Assembly: GCA_963772065.1 (NCBI GenBank)
Contig: CAVYVZ010000004.1
Coordinates: 124,001-188,000 of the forward strand
From: CAVYVZ01 sp963772065
GTDB lineage: Bacteria > Acidobacteriota > Vicinamibacteria > Vicinamibacterales > UBA2999
Reading direction: 5' to 3'
Length of the DNA: 64,000 nucleotides
Shown here: in pieces, positions 25,957 through 35,949 of the stretch
How the letters are laid out: each line of letters opens with the position of its first letter
Numbering within the stretch: the first letter of the stretch is position 1
Made by a program: the position numbers and the translations under genes
The notes under the pieces: generated by a model
The model's database searches: none
Seen by the model: the letters and a program-made list of their open reading frames with translations, nothing else
Told to the model about the DNA's origin: nothing

Positions 25957-28900
25957 ATCTGCTGACGATGGTCAGATCGTTTTTCGCTAGTCCTGGCGCG
26001 AGCGAGAGGTACCGGGAGGGCGAAATCACGATCTGATCGATCGAGAGGCCGTCCTCGCGCTGCTGGATACGGATCGTCTGCGGGCCGGTGCGCTCGAAGT
26101 ACAGCAGCGGACCCACCACGTTCTTTCCATATCCGTTGTCCTGCCAGCCCCACCGCATGACTCCAGCGTTGGAGTACTCCTCGAGGCTGTACCACATCGA
26201 CCCGGTGGTTCCGATTCGGCTGACTCGCGCGCCGGCGGCGTCCACGGTTCCGGAGAACTGCAGGTACGCCGAATCATTGCTCCAGGTATTCCTTTCGCCG
26301 TATCCTCGAATCCACAGACGATAGGGGCGTCCCTTCTCCGCGTAGAAGGTGAATTCGGCGTAGTTGGCCGGCGACGCAGACGCAGACAGGATCTTCGCGC
26401 GGAGCCTGTTCACGTTCAACAGCCGGCGGCCGTTGGCGGCCGTGGTGTCCGCCACCAGCTGGTAGTCGCCCACGATCCGCGCCACATCCGACGCGTAGAT
26501 CACGACCTCCGCTGACGTCAGGAGGTTCAATGCGAAGCTCGTCGCCGCCGCCCCGTCGTCGTCAATCGCGGTCGCGGTGATCGCGTAGGGACCGCCATCG
26601 CGTGCGACCCACGCGAAGGTGAACGGCGCGGCGCTGTCGGAGCCCGCAGCCTGGCCGTTGACGAAGAAGTCGACGCGGGCGATCGTGCCGTCGCTGTCGG
26701 CGGCGACTGCCGTGAGCGTCACCGGTGCGCCGACGGGGACCACTCCGCTGCTGCTCGTGCTCAGCGTCACCACCGGTGGCTTGTTCTGCGATGTGGCAAC
26801 CGTGAGCGTGTACGGGCAGGAGGCCTGGCGGCTCGGATCCTGCGCATCGCGCACGGTCGCGGTAAACGTCCAGGCCCCCGCGGCGGCGGTGCTGCCGGAC
26901 AGACTGCCTGCGCTCGATAGCGCAATGCCCGACGGCAGCTGACCGCTGCCGACGCTCCACACGTACGTGCCGAGACCGCCGGTCGCCGCGAGGCGCTGAG
27001 CGTACGGTTGCGCCACGAGAGCGCCAGCGACCGTGGTGGTGACGATCTGGACGGGAGCAATCGCAGCCGCGGCCTTGACCGTCAGCCCCTGCATCGCCGT
27101 GAACCCCGCCGAGTCGGTCACCTGTGCGGTGAACGCGAAGGTGCCAGCGGTCGACACCGAACCCCAGAGCGTTCCCGTCAACGGATCGAGCGCGATGCCA
27201 GGCGGCAGGCTTCCGGCCGCGACGCTCCATTGATACGGCGACGCACCGCCCCCGGCTTGAAGCGTCGCGACCCACGCCTGCGAGACCATCGCCGAAGGCA
27301 ACGACTGGGTGAGCACCTGGAGCAGCTGCGGGGCCGGTCCGTTCTGCGTGGTCACGGTGCCTGTGACCGCGCCGAGATCGATGCCGTCTGTGCCGGTTGC
27401 CGCCCAATCGGTCGACGCCCGGAGCGCGTAGTTGCCGCCCGCGTAGTCCAGGAAATGCGCTTCGAACGACGACGTGGTCGGAAACAGGTTGCCCGTCGGA
27501 TACATCGACGACTTGCCGCCTGCCAGCACGTTGCTGCGGATCACGGCGTTCGGGAAATAGTGATTGATGGCGGCGGTGCCGTAGCTGTACCCGCTCCCGA
27601 AGATGCCGTACGAATTGTGACGCGCGACGTTGTTCGTGAACACGAACCCATGGACCGCCGGCCCCGAGACGGTGACGACGCCGTAGCCGTTCGGCGAGAT
27701 GATCGTGTTGTGGTCGACGATGATGTCGCGTGGACTGTCAGTGAGGCTGAGAAAATAGCCCGTACCGCCCCACGAACGATCGAGACCGGAGAACTCGTTG
27801 TGCTGGATCCGGATGTTGTTCGCCTGCTGGCTCGGATAGCGGTTGTCGATGCCCAGGATGTTGATGCCCCCGGCGATGTTGCGCACGACGTTGTACTCGA
27901 ACGTCACGTTCTCGACCACGCACTGCGGGCAGCCCCCGTTCTGGTTCCGCGTGGTGAAGAGAACGCCGATGCCGTTCTGCGCCGCCAGCCAGTTGTTCTC
28001 CATCACGTTGTGATCGATCTGCGCGCGCCGGAAGTTCTTCAGCTCGAACAGGTTCTTCACCTGCCAGACGGTGCCGGCCGATGGCGGCGTACCGGCAGTA
28101 CCGGCAGCGCCTGTGTCGGTGAAGGACGTCGTCGTCACCGTCCAGTACATCGACTGTCCGGCCGGCTTTCGGCCGTACACGCGATACTCGGTTGCGTCCT
28201 GCACGGCATTCCAGCCGATCGTGACGCTGCCACCGGCCGCGACGGCAGCCGTGATCTCTGCCGATCCCAAGGACGTCGCCGTCGAAGTGCCAGCCGCCCG
28301 GCGGGCCACGACGCGGTACCCGTAGGTGCCCGCCGCCAGCGTGCCGCCCGAGGCGGCCGAAGCAGAGACACCGGGTGGGATCGGAACGACTGGATTGCGC
28401 CAGCTCACCGGCCGCGTCAGCGTGTTGCCGCGAAAGGTCAGGTCGGCGGGCACCAGACCGGGAATCTTCGGGTCGTCGCCGCCGATCTGGAACATCTGAC
28501 CGCTGGCCTCGAGATAGTTGTTCTCGAGATGGTACGGGCCCGGACCGTTGGCGCCGGCGATCGCCTGCGAATCCTGGTTGACGGCTTTGATGTCGCTGAT
28601 GTGGCAATTGACGATCGTCGTGTTTCCGCTGTTGAGGGCGATGCCGCGCTTCTGCCCCACGAGTCGATCGCCGTGAATGTAGACGCGATCGACCACCAGC
28701 TGCTGCGGGACGAGGGACAGCGCGTTCTGCGCCGACGATCCATCGCCGAGCTGCACGATGTCGTACGCGCCGTTCTGCGTCGCCAGGAGCTCGACGAACA
28801 TGATTCGCCAGTACGCGGCCCGCGGCGCCGTCTTCAGCGCCGGCTGCGAATCGGGCGATCGGAGCTTTGCCAGGTAGGGGGCGTGCGCGGGGGTAATGCG

Positions 28901-29173
28901 GGAACCGGTACCCGGCAGCAGCGAGTCGTTGCCTCCCGTGCGGATCGTGACGAAGGTGGTGCCGCCGTGCACCGGCAGCGTGAAGTTCCCCACATAGGTG
29001 GCCCCCGGCGCGAGCAGGATCGTGTCGCCCGGACGCGCGGCGTTCAGCGCCGTTTGTAAATTGCCTCCGGCCGGCACCACGATGTCCGCAGCCCGCGCAG
29101 CCGACGGCGCGAGGAGGACCATCGCGATCATCGTCCTGCGCGCATGCCTGTACACGGACCTCCACCTACTCAT
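25955..29173 (-). CDS. Secreted right-handed beta-helix protein with FN3, Ig-like and CBM-like domains (paralog 1)
   Basis: A large exported protein of ~1072 aa. The ATG at 29173 (after AAAGGAC) gives a signal peptide (MIAMVLLAPSAARA). Then: beta-helix N-cap IVVPAGGNLQTALNAARPGDTILLAPGATY; helix coils with repeated NN/DN turns (HLENNYLEASG, NIRIQHNEFSGLD, DHNTIISPNGYG); an FN3-like insert (~260-360); two putative Ig (He_PIG) domains (LPSAMVSQAW.., LVAQPYAQRL..); a Big_9/PKD-like domain (PVVTLSTSSSGVVPVGAPVTL); and a C-terminal ~170-aa sandwich resembling CBM6 (YRLWIRGYGERNTWSNDSAYLQF..SIDQIVISPSRY). Probably polysaccharide binding or cleaving at the surface. A close paralog lies at 29907-33144. 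Confidence 0.85.
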   Translation of the reverse strand: MSRWRSVYRHARRTMIAMVLLAPSAARAADIVVPAGGNLQTALNAARPGDTILLAPGATYVGNFTLPVHGGTTFVTIRTGGNDSLLPGTGSRITPAHAPYLAKLRSPDSQPALKTAPRAAYWRIMFVELLATQNGAYDIVQLGDGSSAQNALSLVPQQLVVDRVYIHGDRLVGQKRGIALNSGNTTIVNCHISDIKAVNQDSQAIAGANGPGPYHLENNYLEASGQMFQIGGDDPKIPGLVPADLTFRGNTLTRPVSWRNPVVPIPPGVSASAASGGTLAAGTYGYRVVARRAAGTSTATSLGSAEITAAVAAGGSVTIGWNAVQDATEYRVYGRKPAGQSMYWTVTTTSFTDTGAAGTAGTPPSAGTVWQVKNLFELKNFRRAQIDHNVMENNWLAAQNGIGVLFTTRNQNGGCPQCVVENVTFEYNVVRNIAGGINILGIDNRYPSQQANNIRIQHNEFSGLDRSWGGTGYFLSLTDSPRDIIVDHNTIISPNGYGVVTVSGPAVHGFVFTNNVARHNSYGIFGSGYSYGTAAINHYFPNAVIRSNVLAGGKSSMYPTGNLFPTTSSFEAHFLDYAGGNYALRASTDWAATGTDGIDLGAVTGTVTTQNGPAPQLLQVLTQSLPSAMVSQAWVATLQAGGGASPYQWSVAAGSLPPGIALDPLTGTLWGSVSTAGTFAFTAQVTDSAGFTAMQGLTVKAAAAIAPVQIVTTTVAGALVAQPYAQRLAATGGLGTYVWSVGSGQLPSGIALSSAGSLSGSTAAAGAWTFTATVRDAQDPSRQASCPYTLTVATSQNKPPVVTLSTSSSGVVPVGAPVTLTAVAADSDGTIARVDFFVNGQAAGSDSAAPFTFAWVARDGGPYAITATAIDDDGAAATSFALNLLTSAEVVIYASDVARIVGDYQLVADTTAANGRRLLNVNRLRAKILSASASPANYAEFTFYAEKGRPYRLWIRGYGERNTWSNDSAYLQFSGTVDAAGARVSRIGTTGSMWYSLEEYSNAGVMRWGWQDNGYGKNVVGPLLYFERTGPQTIRIQQREDGLSIDQIVISPSRYLSLAPGLAKNDLTIVSR

Positions 29174-29205
29174 CACCGAGCTGTCCTTTCGCGCTAGTCG
29201 TGGGA
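29174..29205 (-). promoter_or_regulatory. Leader conserved between the two beta-helix paralogs
   Basis: Upstream of the ATG the plus strand reads GTCCTTTCG at 29183 then GTCGTGG; the same GTCCTTTCG and GTCGTGG occur at 33154 upstream of the second paralog, at the same 10-nt distance from the ATG. On the coding strand this is CCACGAC then CGAAAGGAC, containing the ribosome site. Likely a duplicated leader rather than a riboswitch. Confidence 0.4.
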
Positions 29206-29408
29206 GGGAAGGACGCAGAGATGGGGGGTGCTGCGCGCCCGTCGCCAAGAACGAGGATGGCAAGCGGGATGCCTCATTCCAGCCCGTGTCGCGGTGCGCC
29301 GAGGTGTAAAGGCGAGTAAAACGGCTGGCAACGCGTGCCGTCGGCTTAGTGACGGTTTCGAGGAGAGATTACGATTCTGTTCGCTTCAGCGGCCTATACT
29401 TTTCTGCG

Positions 29409-29891
29409 ATGGAACTCACACCGAAGCGCGCCGACGAGTCCGCAACGGAAATGGTCCAAGTGGTCCTGCCGAACGACGCCAATCCCCTTGGCTTCATTCT
29501 GGGCGGCACGGTCATGCATCTCATCGACATCGCCGGGGCCATCGCCTGCCACCGGCACACGCGAAGCCTGCTGGTGACCGCCGCCGTCGACGGCCTGGAA
29601 TTCCTCCATCCAATCAAAGTGGGAGACCTGATCATCCTCAGGTCACGTGTGACCTGCGCCTTCACGACGTCGCTCGAAGTGGAGGTCGAGGTGTTCTCGG
29701 AAGAAACCCTGACCGGGCGGCGTCAGATGACCAGCCGGGCCTATCTGACGTTCGTCGCCATCGACAGGGCGGGACAGAAGCAGCCCGTGCCGCCGCTCCT
29801 CATCGAAACCGAGGACGACCGGCGCCGGTGCGATGAATCTCACCGGCGCCGGGCGGAGCGCTTGCGCCGCCGCTCGAGCGCGGCGCGCTGA
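29409..29891 (+). CDS. Acyl-CoA thioesterase, hotdog fold (YciA/BACH-like)
   Basis: A 160-aa single-hotdog enzyme that hydrolyses acyl-CoA thioesters. Start ATG 29409. Family motifs: VLPNDANPLGFILGGTVMHLIDIAGAIACHRH, with the catalytic Asn/Asp region (NDANPLG..GG.VMHLID), and LEFLHPIKVGDLIILRSRV. The C-terminus is arginine-rich. It sits between two copies of the beta-helix gene, on the opposite strand. A duplicative insertion may have brought the flanking genes around it. Substrate chain length cannot be inferred. Confidence 0.9.
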   Translation: MELTPKRADESATEMVQVVLPNDANPLGFILGGTVMHLIDIAGAIACHRHTRSLLVTAAVDGLEFLHPIKVGDLIILRSRVTCAFTTSLEVEVEVFSEETLTGRRQMTSRAYLTFVAIDRAGQKQPVPPLLIETEDDRRRCDESHRRRAERLRRRSSAAR

Positions 29892-29906
29892 AACAAACCG
29901 TACGAC

Positions 29907-32900
29907 CTACGGCTTCGGCACGATCGTGGCGTCGTTCTGCGGCAGGCCCGGCGCCAGCGAGAAGTATCGAGAAGGCGAGATTACGATCTGATCGATCGAG
30001 AGGCCGTCTTCGCGCTGTTGAATCCGCAGCGTCTGCAAGCCCGTCGTCGCGAAGTACAGCAACGGCCCAACGATGCCGGGCGAGCCGTACCCATTGTCCT
30101 GCCAGCCCCAGTTGAGGATGCCGGCGTTCGAGTACTCCTCGACGCTGTACCACATCGATCCGGTTGTTCCGATCCGGGCGACGGCTGCGCCGCCGGCGTC
30201 GACCGTTCCAGAGAACTGAAGGAACGCCGAGTCATTGCTCCAGAGATTCGACTCGCCCTTGCCGCGGATCCACAGACGGTAGGCACGGCCCGCTTCCGCG
30301 TAGAACGTGACCTCGGAGTAGTTCGCCGGCGAGGCTGACGCGGAGAGAATTTTGGCGGCAAACCTGTTCGGGTTCCAGAGACGCTGGCCCCCGGCCGCGG
30401 TCGCGTCAGCCGCAAGTTGATAGTCGCCCACCATCCGAGTCACATCCGAGGCGTAAATCACGATCTCATCAGACGTCGTCAGATTCAGCGCGGCGCTCGT
30501 TTTCGTCGCACCATCGTCGTCTGTTGCTCTCGCGGTCACCGTGTAAGGCCCTCCGGCAACGGCGACCCAGACGAGCGTGAACGGCGCAGAGCTGTCTGAC
30601 CCCGCCGCCGCGCTGTTGATGAAGAAGTCGACGCGCGTAACCGTGCCGTCGCTGTCCGTCGCGTTCGCGGTGAACGTCACGGGCGCGCCGACGGGAACGA
30701 CACCGCTGCGGTTCGCCGTCAACGTCACCACCGGCGGCGCGTTCGACGACGCGACGGCGAGCGAAAACGGCCGCGACGCAAAGCGGCTCGAATCCTGTGC
30801 ATCGGTCGCGGTCGCGGTGAACGACCACGTTCCGGCCGTCGTGGGAGTGCCGGAAAGGTCGCCGGCCGTCGAGAGTGTGATGGCTGGCGGCAACTGACCG
30901 GCGGTCACACTCCACGTGTAAGAGCCCGAGCCGCCGATGGCGTCGAGGTGCTGCGAGTACGGCACCGAGACAACGGCGCCCGGCACGGCGGCCGTGACGA
31001 TCTGCACTGGTGGAACCGCGGCGGCAACCTGGAGCGACAGCGGCTGGGAGGCTGTAGCGGCGGAGGAATCGGTGGCACGCACGGTCAAGGCGTAGTTCCC
31101 GGCCGTTGCCGCCGCTCCCGAGAGCGCGCCTGTCAGCGGATCGAGCGATATGCCGGTCGGCAGGCTTCCGCTGATGATGCTCCACTGGTACGGCGGCGTG
31201 CCGCCTGCGGCCTGGAGCGTGAAGGCGTAGGCGACGAGCTCTGTCGTCGACGGGAGCGACTGCGTCAGGACCTGCAGCGCCGCCGATCCACCTCCGCTCC
31301 GAATCTCGGCGATGTCAGCGCCGAGATCCTCGCTGTCCAGGCCCGCGCCGGCCCAGTCGGTCCCCGGCAGGAGCGCGTAATCGCCTCCCGCGTAGCTGAC
31401 GAAATGGTTCTGGAACACGGTCGTCGTCGGAAACAGGTTGTCCGGCGGATACTGCGACGCGCTCCCGCCCGCCAGCACGTTGCGGCGGATCACGCCGTTC
31501 GGAAAGTAATAGCTGATCGCCGGGTTGCCGTAGCCCTTGCCGTTGCCAAAAATCCCGTACCAGTTGTGGCGCGCCACGTTGTTGGTGAACACGAATCCAT
31601 ACACCGGCGGCCCGGACGCACTGACGACACCGTTGCCGTTTGGCGAGATGATGGTGTTGTGGTCGACCGTGATGTCACGTGGGTTGTCGGTCAGATACAG
31701 GAAGTAGCCGGTGCCGCCCCACAGGACGCGATCGATGCCAGAGACCTCGTTGTGGCGGATCCGGATGTTGTTCGCTTGCCTGCTCGGGTGGTTATTGTCG
31801 ATCCCAAGAATGGTGATCCCGCCCGACACGTTGCGGACGATGTTGTACTCGAAGGTCACCTGCTCGACGACGCACCACGTGCAGCCGCCGTTCTGATTGC
31901 GCGTGGTGAACAGGACGCCGACGCCGCTTTGCGCCTGCATCCAGTTGTTCTCCATCACGTTGTGATCGACCTGCGCGCGCTTGAAGTTCTTCAGCTCGAA
32001 CAGGTTCTTCACCTGCCAGATCGTGCCGGTCGTCGGGGCGGTGCCGGCCGTGCCCGATGCACCCGTGTCGGTGAACGACGTCGTCGTCACCTTCCAGTAC
32101 ATCGTCTGCCCGCCGGGCGTGCGGCCGTAGACATGGTATTCAGCGGCGTCCTGAACGGCGTTCCAGCGGACCGTAATGGAGCCGCCGGCCGCAACGGTAG
32201 CGGAGACCTCGCTGGAGCGCACCGACGTCGCAATCTTCGTGGGTCCCGCCGGACGCCGTGCGACCACGCGGTATCCGTACGTTCCGGCGGCGAGGGCGCC
32301 ACCTCCACCCGGCGATGCAGAGACTCCGGTCGGCGTCGCGAGAATCGGATTTCGCCAGGCCACCGGTCTCGTGAGCAGGTTGCGACGGAAGGTCAGGTCG
32401 GCTGGCACGAGGCCCGAAATCTTCGGGTCGTCGCCGCCGATCTGGAACATCTGGCCCGCGGCCTCGAGGTAGTTGTTTTCGAGGTGATACGGCCCGGGAC
32501 CGTTTGCGCCGCCGATCGCCTGTGAATCCTGAAGGACCGACTTGATGTCGCTGATATGGCAATTCGTGATGGTCGTGTCACCGCTGTTCAGTGAGAGGCC
32601 GCGTTTCTGTCCGTCGAGGCGATCGCCGTGAATGTAGACGCGATCGAGGATCAGATGATGCGGGACGAGAGAAAGCGAGTTCTGCGCGGACGACCCGTCG
32701 CCGAGCTGCACGATGTCGCTCTCGCCTTTGGGGTTCGCGAGAAGCTCCACGAACATCACGCGCCAGTACGCAGCGCCGGGCAGCAGTGCTGAGCGCCGGC
32801 ATCCAGGGAGTCGGCGTCCCTCCGGGCGATCGGAGCTTCGCCAGGTACGGCGCGTGCGCCGGGGTAATGCGGGCGCCGGGCGCGGGCAACACGGAATCGT

Positions 32901-33144
32901 TGCCGCCGGTGCGAATCGTCACGTACGTCGTGCCGCCATGGACGGGGAGAACGAAGTTCCCCACGTACGTGGCTCCGGCCGCCAGCAGAATCGTGTCACC
33001 CGGGTTCGCCGCATCCAGCGCGGCTTGCAGATTGCCTCCCGCGGGGACCGAGATGGTTGCCGCCTCGACGCTCGCCGGCAAAAGGAGCATTCCCGCCGCC
33101 GCCGTGGCGCACACACACGCGTACACGAAGCTCCGCATCTTCAT
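29907..33144 (-). CDS. Secreted right-handed beta-helix protein with FN3, Ig-like and CBM-like domains (paralog 2, frameshifted)
   Basis: Paralog of 25955-29173 with the same order: signal peptide (MKMRSFVYACVCATAAAGMLLLPASVEA), N-cap ISVPAGGNLQAALDAANPGDTILLAAG, beta-helix coils, FN3-like insert, two He_PIG Ig domains, Big_9-like domain and CBM6-like C-terminus (SIDQIVISPSRYFSLAPG). A frame slip at about 32783, where the coding strand reads GCTGCCCGG, separates the first ~120 residues from the rest. Deleting one base restores AAYWRVMFVELLAN, matching paralog 1 at the same place. Joined length about 1078 aa. The identical architecture at both copies argues for a sequence error rather than decay. 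Confidence 0.85.
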
Positions 33145-33181
33145 CGCGGTTACGTCCTTTCGTCTCGTCGTGGATGGGAGG
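33145..33181 (-). promoter_or_regulatory. Conserved leader of paralog 2
   Basis: Shares GTCCTTTCG...GTCGTGG with the leader of paralog 1 at the same spacing from the ATG (the word starts at 33154, 10 bp beyond the start codon). The rest of the 255-bp spacer up to 33399 holds no supported gene; it is AT-richer than its surroundings and includes the dyad at 33338-33353. Confidence 0.4.
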
Positions 33182-33337
33182 CAGCGCGGAGAATTGCGCT
33201 ACCGAGCGATGGACGAGCTTCGCAATCGGAGTGCCGGTCGAGCTAAATTCGTGACTTCAGGAATTGCTCAGTAAACCTGGGACGAAATTATGGATGAGTT
33301 GCGCGGATGTGCGCATAAACGCCAGATTTCCGACTGG

Positions 33338-33353
33338 ACAATTACAGAATTGT
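33338..33353. promoter_or_regulatory. Perfect dyad ACAATT-ACAG-AATTGT (operator-like)
   Basis: A perfect 6-bp inverted repeat with a 4-bp centre, ~195 bp upstream of the paralog-2 ATG in an AT-rich patch. Size and symmetry fit a dimeric repressor site, but no cognate regulator gene is nearby. Confidence 0.4.
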
Positions 33354-33399
33354 GCGGACGAGCTGCCTGCTTTGGCGCGAGATGGCTACGGGCGGTTCC

Positions 33400-34929
33400 T
33401 CAGAATTCGTCGAGACGCAGTTCGCTTCGAGCGAGATCCATGGCGACCCGGTACTTGCCCAGGAACTTGTGGCCGACGATGCCGCCAAGCTGGAACCCCA
33501 GCAGAACGCTCGGGGCTCGAAGATTCAGGACGACGACCGGGAAGTTGCGGTATTCGATCGCGGCGAAGTTCAAGTTGACGCCTGGCAGCAGGAAGGCATC
33601 CCGGTCCCATCCTGACGTGCCATAGACCTTCAGCGGAATGCGGCGTGGCGCTCGTGTCTCGAGGGTGTCGGCGGTGTCGGCGCTGATCGAGATGACCTCC
33701 CCGCCGGTATCGATCACGAAGTAGGCCGGCCGCGTGCTGTTCAAGGTGCCACGCACCATCGCGAGGCGATGAATGCGCATCGGCAACCGGAAGTCTGCCT
33801 CGGTGTCGGGCAGGTTTTTCGCGATCGTGAGCATTCGCTTCTGGTAGTCGATCGCCATCGACATGCCGAGCGACAACGGTGAAAAGCTCTCCCCTTCCCG
33901 CCTCGGAAGTCCGCGCAGCGGCGGGTTCTTGATCAGCACCGGCAGGTTGCGGATCTTCAGCGTACCGATATCGAGTGAGTCGAGCCGTCCGAGCTGGAGG
34001 CCGCGCATGCCGACCTCGCCGACGCCGGCGCTCAGCGTATAGGTGATTGGCGCCACTCCCGCCCTTGATGCCGTCTGCCGGGAGATCACGGTTTCCTCGG
34101 AGCCGGTGTCGAGCACGAAGTCCTGCGCACGCCCGCCATTCACGCGGCCCTGCACGACCACCTTGTCCTTGACGAGCCGGAACGGCACCGTATGGAGGCG
34201 TCCGGCGTCTTCGCCATCGATTTGCGCCGGCACCTTCCCTTCGAAGGCTTTGAGAAACCGCACCTGCGCCCGAGACCACGCGGCCTTGTCGCTCCGGTCC
34301 TTGTTCGGCAGAAGGTTGATGTAGTTCGTATACGCGTTCGCCGCCTCGTCGTACCGGTGGAGCCGTTCGTAGATGTCGCCGACAACGTGGTGGATCTCGG
34401 CGTCGCGCGGCGCCGACGCCGATGAGGCGAGCGCCTCGCTGAGGGCTTCATCCAGGCGGTTGCGCGTGGCCAGCGAGCGCGCCAGGCCGAATCGCGCGCG
34501 TGACGAGCCCGGGCTCAACGCGAGCGCATCCTCGTATGCGGCGTCCGACTCGTCGAAGAGTCCCGCGCCCCACAAAGAATCGCCATGGAGCGTGAGAACC
34601 TCGGCATCCCGCGGCTCATCCTTCCGGAGGGCTTCGGCTTCCGTCCGCGCGAGGGCAAACTCGGCGACACGGAGCGCCGATCGTACGCGGCCTTTCCGCG
34701 ACCGCAGCGCGAGCACCGGATCCGTGGTGACCTTCGCCGCGCGCTGGAATGCCTCCATGGCCTCCTTGTAACGCGTCTCATCGAAGAGCACCGTGGCGAG
34801 CTGATACTGAAGCTCGGCGTCGTACAGCGTGGTATCGGAATCGGACGCGTGCAGCCCGTGTAAGCCGACGGCGGCGGCGGCGCCGATGAGCGCCAAGGTG
34901 AACGCGATCGGCCGGGCTAGGCGGGACAT
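33400..34929 (-). CDS. TPR protein with two retropepsin-like aspartic protease domains
   Basis: A secreted ~509-aa protein. The ATG at 34929 gives a signal peptide (LARPIAFTLALIGAAAAVGLHG). TPR-like repeats cover ~35-220 (DETRYKEAMEAFQRAAK, LFDESDAAYEDALALSPGSS). Two aspartyl-protease-like domains follow: DFVLDTGSEETVIS (~272-286) and AYFVIDTGGEVISIS (~405-419), each with the D-T-G triad, plus the hydrophobic flap text GLQLGRLDSLDIGTL and a C-terminal GFQLGGIVGHKFLGKYRVAMD. Tandem retropepsin domains in one chain could form an intramolecular dimer. It lies 19 bp after nuoI on the same strand. Substrate unknown. Confidence 0.82.
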   Translation of the reverse strand: MSRLARPIAFTLALIGAAAAVGLHGLHASDSDTTLYDAELQYQLATVLFDETRYKEAMEAFQRAAKVTTDPVLALRSRKGRVRSALRVAEFALARTEAEALRKDEPRDAEVLTLHGDSLWGAGLFDESDAAYEDALALSPGSSRARFGLARSLATRNRLDEALSEALASSASAPRDAEIHHVVGDIYERLHRYDEAANAYTNYINLLPNKDRSDKAAWSRAQVRFLKAFEGKVPAQIDGEDAGRLHTVPFRLVKDKVVVQGRVNGGRAQDFVLDTGSEETVISRQTASRAGVAPITYTLSAGVGEVGMRGLQLGRLDSLDIGTLKIRNLPVLIKNPPLRGLPRREGESFSPLSLGMSMAIDYQKRMLTIAKNLPDTEADFRLPMRIHRLAMVRGTLNSTRPAYFVIDTGGEVISISADTADTLETRAPRRIPLKVYGTSGWDRDAFLLPGVNLNFAAIEYRNFPVVVLNLRAPSVLLGFQLGGIVGHKFLGKYRVAMDLARSELRLDEF

Positions 34930-34948
34930 GGCCCCAACTCTCAGGATG

Positions 34949-35413
34949 CTAGTGCGTGTACTGCTCGATTGGAACGCCGTCGTACATCTCATCGATCCGC
35001 AGGATCTGCGTATCTCGGCTGTAGCTGCCGAGCTCGTAGTCCTCGCTCATGATCAACGCCTTCACCGGCTTCGTCGGACACACTTCGGCGCAGAGCCCGC
35101 AGAAGCTGCAGCGAGACAGGTTGAAATCGAAGTAATCGAGGACCTTGATCTTGTGACCCGGCTCGCGATGCCCGCCGAGCGTGATGAGGTCATCGGGACA
35201 AGCCTTCGCGCACTGGTCGCACACGATGCACGTCTGCGCCCCCGTGGCCGGTTCAACCTGCAGGCGCAGCACGCCGCGAAAGCGCGGCGCCACTGGCCGC
35301 CGTTCCGCTGGGTACTGGAAGGTGAAGGCCGGCTGCGGCGTGTACTTCAGCGTGACCCAGAGCCCCTTCAGGAGATCGACGAGGAAGATCGTCTTGAGAA
35401 ACTTGATCACCAT
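34949..35413 (-). CDS. nuoI: NADH-quinone oxidoreductase subunit I
   Basis: A 154-aa peripheral-arm subunit of complex I holding two [4Fe-4S] clusters (N6a/N6b). The motifs CIVCDQCAKACPDD and CSFCGLCAEVCPTKPV give the eight cysteine ligands. The ATG overlaps the nuoB stop (TAATG), so translation is coupled. The rest of the complex (A, C, D, E-G, H, J-N) is not in this window, so the nuo set is split on the chromosome. Confidence 0.93.
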   Translation of the reverse strand: MVIKFLKTIFLVDLLKGLWVTLKYTPQPAFTFQYPAERRPVAPRFRGVLRLQVEPATGAQTCIVCDQCAKACPDDLITLGGHREPGHKIKVLDYFDFNLSRCSFCGLCAEVCPTKPVKALIMSEDYELGSYSRDTQILRIDEMYDGVPIEQYTH

Positions 35414-35949
35414 TACCCCCGTTCACCGACGAGGGTCGGTTCGCTCTGGCCGACATGGATCACGCGCTGCTTGCGCAGGATGGTGCTTTCCTTCCGAATC
35501 TTGTCCTGCAGCCGCATCAGGCCGTACAGGAGCGCCTCCGGCCTCGGAGGACACCCGGAGACATACACGTCGACGGGCACGATCTTGTCCACGCCCTGAA
35601 GCACGCTGTAGGTCGGAAACGGGCCGCCGGCGTTCGAACAGCTGCCCATCGAGATCACCCACTTTGGCTCGGGCATCTGGTCATAGAGGCGCCGCAGAAC
35701 CGGCGCCATCTTCTTGGTGACGGTGCCAGCGACGATGAGGAGGTCGGCCTGCCGCGGGGACGCTCGAAACACCTCCGACCCGAACCGCGCGATGTCGTAC
35801 CGGGACGCGGATGCCGCCATCATCTCGATCGCACAGCAGGCAAGCCCGAACCCCATGGGCCAGATCGCCGAGTAGCGCGCCCACGTGAGAATCTTGTCGA
35901 TGCTCGTCGTGATGAAGTTGTCTTCGAACTGGTGATCGATGAGTCCCAT
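35413..35949 (-). CDS. nuoB: NADH-quinone oxidoreductase subunit B
   Basis: A 178-aa complex I subunit that ligates the terminal N2 [4Fe-4S] cluster next to the quinone site. Ligand motifs: FGLACCAIEMM, SMGSCSNAGGPF and YVSGCPPRPEALLYG provide the tandem Cys pair plus two more cysteines. Full length. Encoded with nuoI and a 7Fe ferredoxin only, downstream of a stuttered GTCTTCGG spacer (35950-36002). Confidence 0.94.
   Translation of the reverse strand: MGLIDHQFEDNFITTSIDKILTWARYSAIWPMGFGLACCAIEMMAASASRYDIARFGSEVFRASPRQADLLIVAGTVTKKMAPVLRRLYDQMPEPKWVISMGSCSNAGGPFPTYSVLQGVDKIVPVDVYVSGCPPRPEALLYGLMRLQDKIRKESTILRKQRVIHVGQSEPTLVGERG

Noticed and set aside
27008..29059. 683-aa plus-strand frame across the beta-helix gene
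   Set aside because: Mirror of the beta-helix coding sequence, RGR/RRH-rich, with no recognisable domain.
29174..29205. Riboswitch (e.g. c-di-GMP class I) in the beta-helix leader
   Set aside because: GAAAG-like text is present but the conserved core of that riboswitch is missing; the shared part is just the ribosome site and a short flank.
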